The notes below the pieces were generated by a model, which was given only the letters and a program-made list of their open reading frames with translations, was not told where the DNA came from and did no database searches. Below are positions 1-7,443 of a stretch of 11,732 nucleotides of DNA, one piece after another. The translations under genes and the position numbers were made by a program. Within the stretch, counting starts at the first letter, position 1. Every line of letters begins with the position of its first letter. This DNA is from Acidobacteria bacterium AH-259-L09 (GTDB taxonomy: Bacteria; Acidobacteriota; UBA6911; RPQK01). The stretch lies in the NCBI GenBank assembly GCA_027717875.1, contig JALLOL010000059.1, positions 1 through 11,732 of the forward strand. Direction: 5' to 3'.

Positions 1-133
1 GAATATTTACGTGCCTTAGAAATGAGGGTACGATTACACGGGGACTCGAATTGCCAAGGAATTGTCAACGCTCGCTTACACATCCCATTCTGGTAGAGTC
101 CACCAAACTCTTTCAAAACGTGCCAGCCGCCGC

Positions 134-194
134 TCAAGGCACGGGGCTTCACGGGTAGCGGAGTTGCTCCGCCGGCGATGCCTTAGTGCCTTGA
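134..194. other. Nested inverted repeat in the gene-free leader (1-282)
   Basis: The first 282 bases hold no gene I can support. Within them, TCAAGGCAC (134-142) pairs with GTGCCTTGA (186-194) as nine-base outer arms. Inside these, GCGGAG (158-163) and CTCCGC (167-172) form a six-base hairpin with a TTG loop. A three-base GGC/GCC pairing (145-147 with 180-182) could sit between them. No T-tract follows, so it is not a standard intrinsic terminator for a gene to the left. It could be an RNA leader, a DNA-level regulator site or a chance fold. The pairing is visible; any function is inference. Confidence 0.4.
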
Positions 195-199
195 AATGA

Positions 200-228
200 T
201 TGTGAGGTGATACAGACTCTGTTAAGAT
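200..228 (+). promoter_or_regulatory. Weak candidate promoter for the GYD gene
   Basis: TTGTGA (200-205) and TAAGAT (223-228) match four of six bases each of the sigma-70 -35 and -10 hexamers, with a 17-base spacer. Transcription would start near 235 and give a leader of about 48 bases before the GYD start codon. This is a consensus match only, and random DNA yields many such matches. Confidence 0.25.
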
Positions 229-282
229 CGCTGCTGAAGGGTTCTTCCCACAATCTGAAGGTTTACACAAGGAGGTAAAACC

Positions 283-576
283 ATGCCCACTTATGTCACA
301 CTGATCAACTGGACCCAGAAAGGGATTGAGAATGTCAAGGACAGTCCTTCCCGACTGGACCAGTTCAGGCAGGCCGTGAGCGCAGCAGGGGGTGAGGTGA
401 AAACTTTTTACATGACGATGGGATCGTATGACTTGGTGACGGTTGTTGAGGTGCCAGATGATGAAACCTATGCCAGGTTAATGCTTTCCACAGCATCACT
501 GGGCAACGCACGCACCCAGACGCTTCGCGCCTTCACAGAAGAGGAATACCGGAACATCATTGCCGGTCTGTCCTGA
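283..576 (+). CDS. GYD-domain protein
   Basis: This 97-residue soluble protein belongs to the GYD family (PF08734), small single-domain proteins with a predicted ferredoxin-like, probably dimeric alpha/beta fold and no established reaction. The fold is visible as strand (MPTYVTLINW), helix (about 22-36), strand, then the signature GSYD at 47-50 followed by the hydrophobic strand LVTVVEV, a helix around 61-70 and a last strand (RTQTLRAF). Length is normal for the family. The start is well supported by AAGGAGG at 269-275, seven bases before the ATG. There is no signal peptide or membrane segment, so it should be cytoplasmic. It stands 61 bases before the next plus-strand gene and could share a transcript with it, though both have their own strong ribosome binding sites. 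Confidence 0.93.
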   Translation: MPTYVTLINWTQKGIENVKDSPSRLDQFRQAVSAAGGEVKTFYMTMGSYDLVTVVEVPDDETYARLMLSTASLGNARTQTLRAFTEEEYRNIIAGLS

Positions 577-637
577 TACCAGCTTGATACCTTTACCAAT
601 CCTTTGCATCTTTTAAATAACGTTAAAGGAGGGCAGG

Positions 638-1147
638 ATGCGAAAACAATTGTTGGTTATTCTTGCAATAGCCTCACTATTCTTTGCTTCTTCAACCGAC
701 TTATGGGCTCAGGGAAAGGGAAAAGGCCGAGGAGGCCAAAAATCTACTGTTGGCCGGCAAAAAGCGGGTCGGAATCAGCGCGCTCAACGCCGAGCCCCCG
801 ATCGGAATCGCAAGCGAGAGAAAAAGTCCTTATCCAGGGCTAATCTGAAATCCGGCGCGTTTGGCAAGCTCCAGAGCATCACCGCCATGGACAGCCGGCA
901 GCTGCAGTCTCTTTATGAAAGCAGCAGTGCTCGAAATTTTGGCCAGTTTGCCTCGGCGATTATGGTCTCAGAAAAGCTGGGGCTGGATCGAAACCAGGTC
1001 CTTCAAGGGTTGCATGACCAAGGCCTGGGTCAAGTCGTGAGAAATCTTGGAGTCGATCGTAGAAAGGCTAACGCTGCGATGAAAGAGGTACGGGAGGAGC
1101 TGAAGCAGGACAGGAAAGGGAAAGGCAAAAGGAAAACGGCGCAGTAA
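638..1147 (+). CDS. Small exported, highly basic helical protein
   Basis: This 169-residue protein is of unknown function. The N-terminus MRKQLLVILAIASLFFASSTDLWAQ is a clear Sec signal peptide, probably cut near residue 25 after a WAQ-type motif. Residues 26-65 are a low-complexity Gly/Lys/Arg/Gln linker. Residues 70-150 look like a compact helical domain containing the pattern FGQFASAIMVSEKLGL followed by a Gly-Leu-rich turn. I have the impression that similar helix patterns occur in secreted acidobacterial proteins, but this is memory and not a search. The C-terminus again becomes a Lys/Arg/Gly tail. The mature protein is strongly positive, suggesting binding to an anionic partner such as envelope polymer or nucleic acid. 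GGAGG a few bases before the ATG supports the start. No enzyme motif is visible. Confidence 0.85.
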   Translation: MRKQLLVILAIASLFFASSTDLWAQGKGKGRGGQKSTVGRQKAGRNQRAQRRAPDRNRKREKKSLSRANLKSGAFGKLQSITAMDSRQLQSLYESSSARNFGQFASAIMVSEKLGLDRNQVLQGLHDQGLGQVVRNLGVDRRKANAAMKEVREELKQDRKGKGKRKTAQ

Positions 1148-1317
1148 AGCCTGACCGGTCAAACTCTTTGGAATTGCGCAACTCTCAGATGTCTTCAGCC
1201 GGAAATTGGAGAGATTGGTGACTTGCGACGCTCGCGCCTGACGATATAGGCCAGCTTCGAGCCGTCAGAAGTAATAATTGGAAATCCTTTCGTTCTACCT
1301 ATAAACAACACATTCCT

Positions 1318-1944
1318 TTGCCACCACCATTTTGCAACATTGTATGGTCGGCGATAATCTTCGAGGGAGCCCTCCTGGCGTTGGCGTGCGCTCTGGGCTG
1401 GCTGCTCGACTATCCGCCGTTTGAACAAATCCATCTCAGGTGGCAAGCCGTGGCTCGGGGACTGGTCGCCACGTGCCCTCCGCTCTTGGCATTATTGTGG
1501 TGCATACGCTCACAATGGGGGCCCTTTCATCGGCTATTGCGCGAGGTCGAGGAGACGCTCGTCCCCCTGTTCGCTGGCTGTTCGGACTTCGAGTTAGCCC
1601 TGATCTCGATTTTGGCCGGGTTCGGCGAGGAAGCTCTATTCCGCGGAGCCATCCAGACCACTCTTGCCAATTTGTTCAACCCGTGGCTGGCCTTAGCGGT
1701 GGCGAGTACGCTATTTGGGCTTGCTCATTTTATTACACCGACCTATGCCGCGCTTGCGAGCTTGATTGGGCTTTACCTTGGCTGGCTTTCCATGGTCTAC
1801 AATAACCTCCTGTTGGCCATCATCGTGCACGCCTTGTACGACTTCGTGGCATTGATGTACTTGGTGCGGAAGTACAAGGCACGGCACGAGGACGAACCAC
1901 CGCCCGGCTCGGTTAACCGGCTGCGAGAAAACCCCAGGGCGTGA
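1318..1944 (+). CDS. CPBP-family glutamic intramembrane protease
   Basis: This 208-residue membrane protein is of the CPBP / Rce1-like (ABI) family (PF02517), whose members are intramembrane proteases or immunity-type proteins. The three signature motifs are intact: EEALFR at 104-109 (EExxxR), FGLAH at 133-137 (FxxxH) and HALYD at 171-175 (HxxxD). About five hydrophobic segments are visible, near 8-30, 45-63, 90-102, 122-140 and 143-180. The only usable start is TTG at 1318; the frame runs open back to a stop at 1219 without any ATG or GTG, and no Shine-Dalgarno precedes the TTG, so expression may be poor or the 5' end altered. The C-terminal 25 residues are polar and cytosolic-looking. The substrate is unknown. 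Its stop lies four bases before a PIN-toxin remnant. Confidence 0.9.
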   Translation: MPPPFCNIVWSAIIFEGALLALACALGWLLDYPPFEQIHLRWQAVARGLVATCPPLLALLWCIRSQWGPFHRLLREVEETLVPLFAGCSDFELALISILAGFGEEALFRGAIQTTLANLFNPWLALAVASTLFGLAHFITPTYAALASLIGLYLGWLSMVYNNLLLAIIVHALYDFVALMYLVRKYKARHEDEPPPGSVNRLRENPRA

Positions 1945-1948
1945 GCAA

Positions 1949-2065
1949 ATGGGAGTTTTGGTTGACAGTGATGTCCTGGTTGATGTGGCAAGAATGAATC
2001 AAAGTGCTATCCAGGCTTTACCGGTTCGCCTCATTCTCTATCTTGACGGCATCCCTCTCCTTTAG
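1949..2065 (+). pseudogene. Truncated PIN-domain (VapC-like) toxin remnant
   Basis: A 38-codon frame opens MGVLVDSDVLVDVAR, which matches the first strand and helix of PIN-domain ribonucleases (VapC toxins), including the first conserved acidic residue (D6). Only about the first 20 codons look PIN-like. The rest overlaps the antisense 3' end of the membrane fusion protein gene, and the frame stops at 2065, so at least 80% of a usual 130-residue toxin is missing, including the other catalytic acids. The ATG lies four bases after the CPBP stop, a spacing typical of translationally coupled toxin genes, but no antitoxin gene is recognisable. I call this a gene fragment with no RNase activity. Chance resemblance is possible given the short length. 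Confidence 0.5.
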
Positions 2066-3562
2066 GGTTCGGAGGGCTTTATAACTGCCCGTGATGATCT
2101 CATTTCCCTCTTTCAATCCCGAGAGCACTTCGATTTCAGTGTCGCCCGTAATTCCGGTCTTCACCTCGATGAACTCAGCCTTGCCCTCATTCACCACAAA
2201 GACTCCTTGAAATTCCTCTGGCTCGCGTTTCTTTGCCTCTTTCTTGTCTTGATGAACATCCTTCTTGTTCGCTGCTTCGCTGCCCTCGAGTTTAACTATG
2301 TTGCCCTTTTCATCCACCTCGAACTCGCGTATCGCCAGCGCCTGTATGGGGATGGCGAGAACGTCTTCTCGAATAGCTGTTGTGATTTCGGCTGTACAGC
2401 TGAGCCCAGGGCGCAGTGTCGCGGGTGGGTCATCCAGTTGAATCACTACCTTGAAGTCTTTCGCTTCCTGCTGTCGTCCAGCTGTGTTAATCGCGGAGTT
2501 CCCAATCTCGGTGACAGAGCCTTTAATGGGTGTATCGGGGAGCGCGTCAACCTTCACCTGAGCTTCCTGCCCAAGCTTTACGTTCACGATATCGGTCTCA
2601 TCTACTTCAATTTCCGCCTCGATAGTCGAGAGATCGGCAATCTCCATCAGAGTGGCTGCAGGGTTATTTAGAGTTCCCGGCACCGCTCTTTCTCCGACTT
2701 CCACATTCAATTTGGTGATCACCCCGCTCAACGGAGAGCGAATGACAGTCTTTGACAGTAGATCTTGATTACGAGCCAAGAGAGCACGGTTTTGTTCGAC
2801 GCGGCTTAAAGCACTTTTGTATGCATTCCTCACCTGCTCCAAGATCACTACAGAGACCGCCAACTGGGCTTTGGCTTGATCTAAACGTGCTTCGGCCGAA
2901 GCGAGAGCCGTCTCCGCTCTTACCAGGTCGTTTTTAGCCGCTTCGTAGACTTCCCTGGAAATAAGATTGTCTTCGTACAATTGCTGCTTGCGATCAAAAG
3001 CGTTCTGGGCGATCCCCAGAGTCTTCTGGGCACCCAGGAACTCAGCTTCCATCACACGGACATTGGCTCGGTCGCGGTCAAGATTGGATTTCTGAAGAGT
3101 AATCTGAGCCTTCTGGCTAGCGGCCTCCGCAAGAGCAACTTCAAGCAAGGCTTGCTGAGCGCGTGTTTCAGCTTCGCTTTGAGTCGGGTCAATCCGAAGG
3201 AGCAAATAGCCCTTCTCAACCCGGTCTCCCTCTTTGACATGCAAATCCGTAATAACGCCGGCGATTTCAGCCTGCAACTCCACGTATTCCTTGGGTTTAA
3301 TTTCCCCGGATGCGGAGGCCTTGGAGACCAGGCGATTTTTCCGTTCCACTATTGCGGTTTGAACGGAGACCACCTGAACCCTGTGTGCATTGATACTATA
3401 GCCGACAATAGCGCTGAGGATAACAAGTACAGCGACGCTTATTAGAATCTTACTTTTGATACCCACTTGGTCTTTGATTCTACTACATGAAGAGCAATTG
3501 CCGACCCAATGCTCATCCCGCGCTTGTTTTTGAGGCTGCTCAACCATCGTCGAGAAGGTCAC
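2018..3562 (-). CDS. HlyD/MacA-type membrane fusion protein (RND/ABC efflux adaptor)
   Basis: This 514-residue periplasmic adaptor would link an inner-membrane transporter to an outer-membrane channel. One membrane anchor lies at about 36-56 (ISVAVLVILSAIVGYSI). Then come a first biotinyl-lipoyl half (about 86-126, AGVITDLHVKEGDRVEKG), a long Ala/Gln/Leu-rich coiled coil (about 127-275), the second lipoyl half (SPLSGVITKLNVEVGERAVPG), beta-barrel and membrane-proximal domains. A lysine- and glutamate-rich insertion interrupts the last part (around 415-455). The start used is GTG at 3562; ATG at 3547 or a later GTG just before the anchor are alternatives, and none has a strong ribosome binding site. 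The 35 residues before the anchor hold an unusual CSSC pair. It diverges from the two MacB-type permease genes and shares an intergenic region with them, which suggests one exporter. Substrate not predictable. Confidence 0.93.
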   Translation of the reverse strand: MTFSTMVEQPQKQARDEHWVGNCSSCSRIKDQVGIKSKILISVAVLVILSAIVGYSINAHRVQVVSVQTAIVERKNRLVSKASASGEIKPKEYVELQAEIAGVITDLHVKEGDRVEKGYLLLRIDPTQSEAETRAQQALLEVALAEAASQKAQITLQKSNLDRDRANVRVMEAEFLGAQKTLGIAQNAFDRKQQLYEDNLISREVYEAAKNDLVRAETALASAEARLDQAKAQLAVSVVILEQVRNAYKSALSRVEQNRALLARNQDLLSKTVIRSPLSGVITKLNVEVGERAVPGTLNNPAATLMEIADLSTIEAEIEVDETDIVNVKLGQEAQVKVDALPDTPIKGSVTEIGNSAINTAGRQQEAKDFKVVIQLDDPPATLRPGLSCTAEITTAIREDVLAIPIQALAIREFEVDEKGNIVKLEGSEAANKKDVHQDKKEAKKREPEEFQGVFVVNEGKAEFIEVKTGITGDTEIEVLSGLKEGNEIITGSYKALRTLKERDAVKIENEANR

Positions 3563-3766
3563 CGTTTCTCGCTTCTTTCAGAGACCACCAAAAAAGCTTC
3601 AAGAATTTATGCTGCCTTCCCAGAGAGATTCTATTTTTGCTTCTCGTCTTCTAATTGAAAGACGGATTCTCCCACGAACAAACCGCCCCTTTTGTAGCGT
3701 ATGATAATAGATGGAGGGCGAAAAATTATTTCGCTCGACCTGACGCTGGCAGTTGACTTCTTTGTT
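3563..3766. promoter_or_regulatory. Divergent intergenic region between adaptor and permease genes
   Basis: This is the only non-coding stretch between the minus-strand adaptor and the plus-strand permeases, so promoters for both should lie here. For the plus strand, TATGAT at 3700-3705 within an AT-rich run is a fair -10 box, but no convincing -35 precedes it. For the minus strand, TAGAAT (complement of 3628-3633) is a five-of-six -10 match, again with only a weak -35. No clear operator palindrome is seen. If the 3700 box is real, transcription starts near 3712, which rules out the upstream ATG at 3701 as the permease start. Confidence 0.4.
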
Positions 3767-5014
3767 ATGAAACTTCGCGCAAACCTCTTTTGGGAAGCTA
3801 CTCAAATCGCCTTTCAGTCGATTTGGGGCCACAAGTTGCGGAATTTCCTCACGCTCCTGGGGATTATTATCGGAGTTGCCTCGGTTATGGTGGTCGGTGC
3901 TGCCATCAAAGGTGCCGAATCCTACGTTCTCGACACTGTCTCGAAGACACTGGGCAGTAACTCGTTTGTGCTGTCCAAATTTGGTCACGTCGGTCAACTG
4001 AGTGAAGAAGAATGGGAGCGGATAGTCCGCCGCAACAAAGACCTCCTGCTAGAGGACGTCGACTTCGTGGAAGAGCGCTGCAGCGATTGCTCCGTGGTCT
4101 CCGGTGAGATCACCAGTAGACATACCGTCTACTACGGGGCAGAGGAAATGTACAACGTTCGAGTCGGAGGCGTTACTGAGAACATCGTCTTTCTTAGAAA
4201 CCTCACTGTGGTAGAAGGGCGTTTCTTTTCCCGACATGAAGAGCACCATTCCCGTTTCGTGTGCGTAATTGGCCGGGACCTAAAGGAGAAGTTTTTCCCT
4301 AATCTGGACGCCTTGGGACGTGAAATCAAGATCCGCAATGAACGCTTGCAGGTCATTGGGGTTTTAGAAAAACTGGGATCGGCCTTCGGTGTGAGTCTTG
4401 ACAGCGTCGTGTATCTTCCCATCACCACTTACCGGAAAATCTTCGGGTCCCGCAGAACCATCACCATCCGGGGATCATCCACCAATCAAGAAAGCTTTGA
4501 ATCGGCCCTTGACCAGGTTCGTGTGGCCATGCGCATTCGTCACAAGTTAAAGCCGAATGAGGAGGAGGACTTTGGGCTGGTTTCAAGTGAAGAGATCAAC
4601 TCTATAGTGAAGGAGTTTGTAGGAGCCGTCGCCATGGTCATCACGCCTGTTACGCTGATCTCACTGGTGGTCGCGGGGGTCGTTATCATGAACATCATGC
4701 TCGTTTCCGTCACCGAACGCACCTTTGAGATCGGTCTTCGCAAGGCCCTCGGAGGCCGTCGCCGAGACATACTCTATCAATTCCTCATAGAGTCCTTTTT
4801 CCTGGCATCGCTGGGCGGGCTACTCGGGTTAGGGCTGGCCTCGATTATCGCACGGACGGTGGAAGTCTCAACGCCGATCCCCATGAGGATTAGCGCTGGA
4901 TACATCATCCTGGCCATCGGCGTGTCCGGGGGAATCGGCATTATCTGTGGGATCTATCCGGCCATGAAGGCCTCGAAACTGGATCCGATCGTGGCGATCG
5001 CGGCAGAACGATGA
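3767..5014 (+). CDS. MacB/FtsX-type ABC transporter permease (first of pair)
   Basis: This 415-residue inner-membrane permease of a type VII (MacB/LolC-like) ABC exporter carries no ATPase domain. It shows a first membrane helix at about 27-50 (LTLLGIIIGVASVMVVGAAIKG), a large periplasmic MacB core domain (about 51-270), and a C-terminal FtsX domain with three helices. The coupling-region signature VSVTERTFEIGLRKALGGRR is intact, and the end IYPAMKASKLDPIVAIAAER is typical. I choose the ATG at 3767, giving MKLRANLFWEA, because family members begin just before this amphipathic segment. An in-frame ATG at 3701 would add 22 atypical residues and lies on a candidate -10 box. No strong Shine-Dalgarno precedes either. 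Its stop overlaps the next start by ATGA, so the two permeases are translationally coupled. Confidence 0.92.
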   Translation: MKLRANLFWEATQIAFQSIWGHKLRNFLTLLGIIIGVASVMVVGAAIKGAESYVLDTVSKTLGSNSFVLSKFGHVGQLSEEEWERIVRRNKDLLLEDVDFVEERCSDCSVVSGEITSRHTVYYGAEEMYNVRVGGVTENIVFLRNLTVVEGRFFSRHEEHHSRFVCVIGRDLKEKFFPNLDALGREIKIRNERLQVIGVLEKLGSAFGVSLDSVVYLPITTYRKIFGSRRTITIRGSSTNQESFESALDQVRVAMRIRHKLKPNEEEDFGLVSSEEINSIVKEFVGAVAMVITPVTLISLVVAGVVIMNIMLVSVTERTFEIGLRKALGGRRRDILYQFLIESFFLASLGGLLGLGLASIIARTVEVSTPIPMRISAGYIILAIGVSGGIGIICGIYPAMKASKLDPIVAIAAER

Positions 5015-6258
5015 ATAAAACGCAATACCTGGAAAACATCAGGATGGGTTTGAATACACTGCGCAGCCACCCACTGCGCAGTTTCCTGACGGTCCTGGGG
5101 GTGATTATCGGAGTGATGACCGTCATTGTAATTTCCTCAATCCTGACGGGAATGCGGAGCAACATTCTCTCCCTTGTGGAAGAATATGGCACAGATAACA
5201 TCTATGCCTTCCACCTGAGCACCGGACCACAGATCGGACCGCGAGATCGAAAGGAGTGGATGAGAGACCCATTAACTGTAGAGGATGCTGAAGCACTCAA
5301 AACTCAGAGCGATTCCATCAAGGATGTAGCGTACTGGGGGTTCGGTCGGCGCTTTAACTCAACCATCCAGTACCGAGGACAAACTTATCGCAGGGCTGAC
5401 CTTCAAGGGGTATCACCGAATCTGATCCATGCCTACAACGCAGCTCTCTCGGAAGGAAGGTTTATCACTAAAGCGGACAATCTGCATCACAAGGCGGTTT
5501 GTGTTCTAGGGGTGAACGTTGTCGAAGCCTTGTTTCCTCATCATCAGCGAGTGGTTGGCCGAGCCATCACAATTGGAGGCCATAACTTTACCGTGGTCGG
5601 CGTATTGGAGAAGCGCAAAGCGACTTTTTTCGGCGAAAACGATGAAGATAATCTGGTCCAGATTCCATACCGCACCTTTCGCAAACTTTCCCCCAGAGAT
5701 GATTTCTTACTGATCATGATTCTGGCCAGATCAGGGCAACTTCAAACAGCTCTTGATCACACCGAGATGATTTTGCGCCGGCAGCGGGGGCTGAGAAGCG
5801 ATCAGGCCAATGACTTTGATATCACCACATTTGACAAACTGGTCGATCAATTCGACGCCATTGTGGGGGGAATTGGACTTGTTGCCATTGCCATCTCTGC
5901 AGTAGGCCTTATGGTGGGCGGAATCGGGGTCATGAATATTATGCTGGTTTCAGTGACTGAACGCACCCGGGAGATCGGAGTGCGCAAAGCGATCGGAGCC
6001 AAGCGCCAGGACATTGCTTCTCAGTTTCTTTTCGAGGCTATCACCCTGACCACGGTGGGAGGTGTTCTCGGAATTCTGGTGGCCATTTTGGTCAGCTATG
6101 TTGTGATCTGGTTCCTTCCAGAATTGCCGGCCTCGATTCCAATATGGGCGGTGATCACTGGTTTTATGGTGGCGGTTTGCGTCGGCCTCATCTTCGGAGT
6201 CTGGCCGGCTGTGAAGGCATCACGCCTGGATCCCATTGAGTGCTTGCGCTACGAGTAA
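5011..6258 (+). CDS. MacB/FtsX-type ABC transporter permease (second of pair)
   Basis: This 415-residue paralogue of the preceding permease has the same architecture: membrane helix at about 27-50 (FLTVLGVIIGVMTVIVISSIL), a periplasmic MacB core domain (about 51-275) and a C-terminal FtsX domain. The signature VSVTERTREIGVRKAIGAKR near 310-330 and the ending VWPAVKASRLDPIECLRYE are close to the MacB consensus. The ATG overlaps the stop of the first permease by four bases. The two would plausibly form a heterodimer, each giving four helices, powered by a separate ATP-binding protein. None is encoded next to them; the next gene is an unrelated zinc-protease-like protein. Substrates of this class range from lipoproteins and peptides to macrolides, and nothing here narrows that. 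Confidence 0.95.
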   Translation: MNKTQYLENIRMGLNTLRSHPLRSFLTVLGVIIGVMTVIVISSILTGMRSNILSLVEEYGTDNIYAFHLSTGPQIGPRDRKEWMRDPLTVEDAEALKTQSDSIKDVAYWGFGRRFNSTIQYRGQTYRRADLQGVSPNLIHAYNAALSEGRFITKADNLHHKAVCVLGVNVVEALFPHHQRVVGRAITIGGHNFTVVGVLEKRKATFFGENDEDNLVQIPYRTFRKLSPRDDFLLIMILARSGQLQTALDHTEMILRRQRGLRSDQANDFDITTFDKLVDQFDAIVGGIGLVAIAISAVGLMVGGIGVMNIMLVSVTERTREIGVRKAIGAKRQDIASQFLFEAITLTTVGGVLGILVAILVSYVVIWFLPELPASIPIWAVITGFMVAVCVGLIFGVWPAVKASRLDPIECLRYE

Positions 6259-6335
6259 GGTTTATGATTAGACGTTGCACCTTGAAGGCTAAAAATTTTT
6301 GACAATACGGACGGCGTTGTGAGGAAGGTTCTGAG

Positions 6336-7424
6336 ATGAAAAAGGCTGATGCACTGAAGGGGGAGTTGCGAAACATTTGGAACCGGAAGCTCTATCTCTG
6401 GTGGCGGTATTATAACGAGGAATATCTATCAGGAGCGCTCAAAGCGCCCCTGATTCGAGTGGGACATGGAGAGCACGAGCTCGGGCGCTGGGACGGTGCA
6501 AGGCGAACGCTAACCATTTCCGAAGCCCATATCATACAGGACCCCTGGCTTTCCGTGATGGATACATTGCGCCATGAGATGGCCCACCAGTATGTGGAGG
6601 AAATCTTAAAGGTGGTGGATGAAGGTCCCCACGGATCGGCTTTTCAACAGGCGTGCAAGCGGCTGCGCTGTATCCCCCAGGCAAAGACCGGACGGGACGA
6701 GTTTAGGAATACACAGGGCCCCGTTGCCGGAGACGAGAAGATTTTGCGGCGGCTGCAGAAGGTACTCTCGCTTTCCAACAGCCCCAATGAGCACGAGGCT
6801 CAGGCTGCCGTTCAGAAGGCGCGGTATTTGCTGCTCAAGTACAGCATCGATCTTACGGAGTTAGACGAGGAGCGCCAGTTTGGTACGCGTAGCCTCGGAA
6901 ACGTCAAGGGGCGGCGGATGCCCTACGAGCTCTGGTTGGGGTCGATTTTGAACGAGTTTTTCTTCGTGGAAGTGCTCTGGGCACACAGTTATGACGCTTT
7001 GCGCGATCGGACGGGATCGGTGCTGCAGATTTTTGGTACGCCTGCCAACCTGGACATGGGCGAATACGTCTACCACTACCTCTTGAAGCTGCTCGACCGT
7101 TTGTGGGGTGAATACAAGGCAGCCAACGAGATACGCTCCAATAAGGAGCGGCAACGATATTTCGCAGGTGTGTTGGATGGGTTTTACCAGAAGCTCGATG
7201 AGCAGGAGAGGACACTCCAGGAGTCGTATGCACTGGTGTGGAAAGGGGATCCCAAGTTGCAGGCGTTTTACCGGTATCTGCACCCAGGCGTGCGGACGCG
7301 ATACTGGGGTGGGGTTTGCCCAACGCAGGTCTATCGGGACGGCCTCGAACAGGGCGGGCGGGTGACTATCCAGCAGCCGATTGCCGAGCCCACAACTAGC
7401 TTCGGCGTCTATCTGACGGAGTGA
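6336..7424 (+). CDS. SprT-like zinc metalloprotease domain fused to DUF2786 domain
   Basis: This 362-residue soluble protein has an N-terminal SprT-like module. RVGHGEHELGRWDGARRTLTIS (41-62, interrupted) resembles the core strand of SprT/Spartan-type proteins. RHEMAHQYVEE carries the zinc-binding HExxH at 80-84, and a third ligand is likely His99 in GPHGSAF. The zinc-ribbon cysteines found at the end of many SprT proteins are absent. Residues about 134-173 (ILRRLQKVLSLSNSPNEHEA and on to KYSIDL) match DUF2786 (PF10979). The remainder, about 190-310, is the domain that usually follows DUF2786 and has no known role. It may act on DNA-bound or ribosome-associated proteins, but this is inference. 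GAGGAAGG ends 9 bases before the ATG and supports the start. A TTGACA lies at 6299-6304 but has no matching -10, so its promoter is unclear. Confidence 0.88.
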   Translation: MKKADALKGELRNIWNRKLYLWWRYYNEEYLSGALKAPLIRVGHGEHELGRWDGARRTLTISEAHIIQDPWLSVMDTLRHEMAHQYVEEILKVVDEGPHGSAFQQACKRLRCIPQAKTGRDEFRNTQGPVAGDEKILRRLQKVLSLSNSPNEHEAQAAVQKARYLLLKYSIDLTELDEERQFGTRSLGNVKGRRMPYELWLGSILNEFFFVEVLWAHSYDALRDRTGSVLQIFGTPANLDMGEYVYHYLLKLLDRLWGEYKAANEIRSNKERQRYFAGVLDGFYQKLDEQERTLQESYALVWKGDPKLQAFYRYLHPGVRTRYWGGVCPTQVYRDGLEQGGRVTIQQPIAEPTTSFGVYLTE

Positions 7425-7443
7425 GGAAAGAGGGGAAAAGAGG

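Noticed and set aside
76..270. 64-residue minus-strand open frame, and a plus-strand frame 1-96
   Set aside because: No ribosome site, no recognisable motif. The plus-strand frame could be the tail of a gene outside the window, but 31 unrecognised codons cannot support that.
2207..2671. 154-residue plus-strand open frame
   Set aside because: It is antisense to the adaptor gene, which has a full family architecture; the plus-strand product matches nothing I recognise.
6299..6304. Perfect TTGACA as a promoter for the SprT-like gene
   Set aside because: No -10-like hexamer lies 16-18 bases downstream, so one half alone is not enough.
6861..7283. Minus-strand frames inside the SprT-like gene
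   Set aside because: They are antisense to a gene with clear domains and have no supporting motif or ribosome site.
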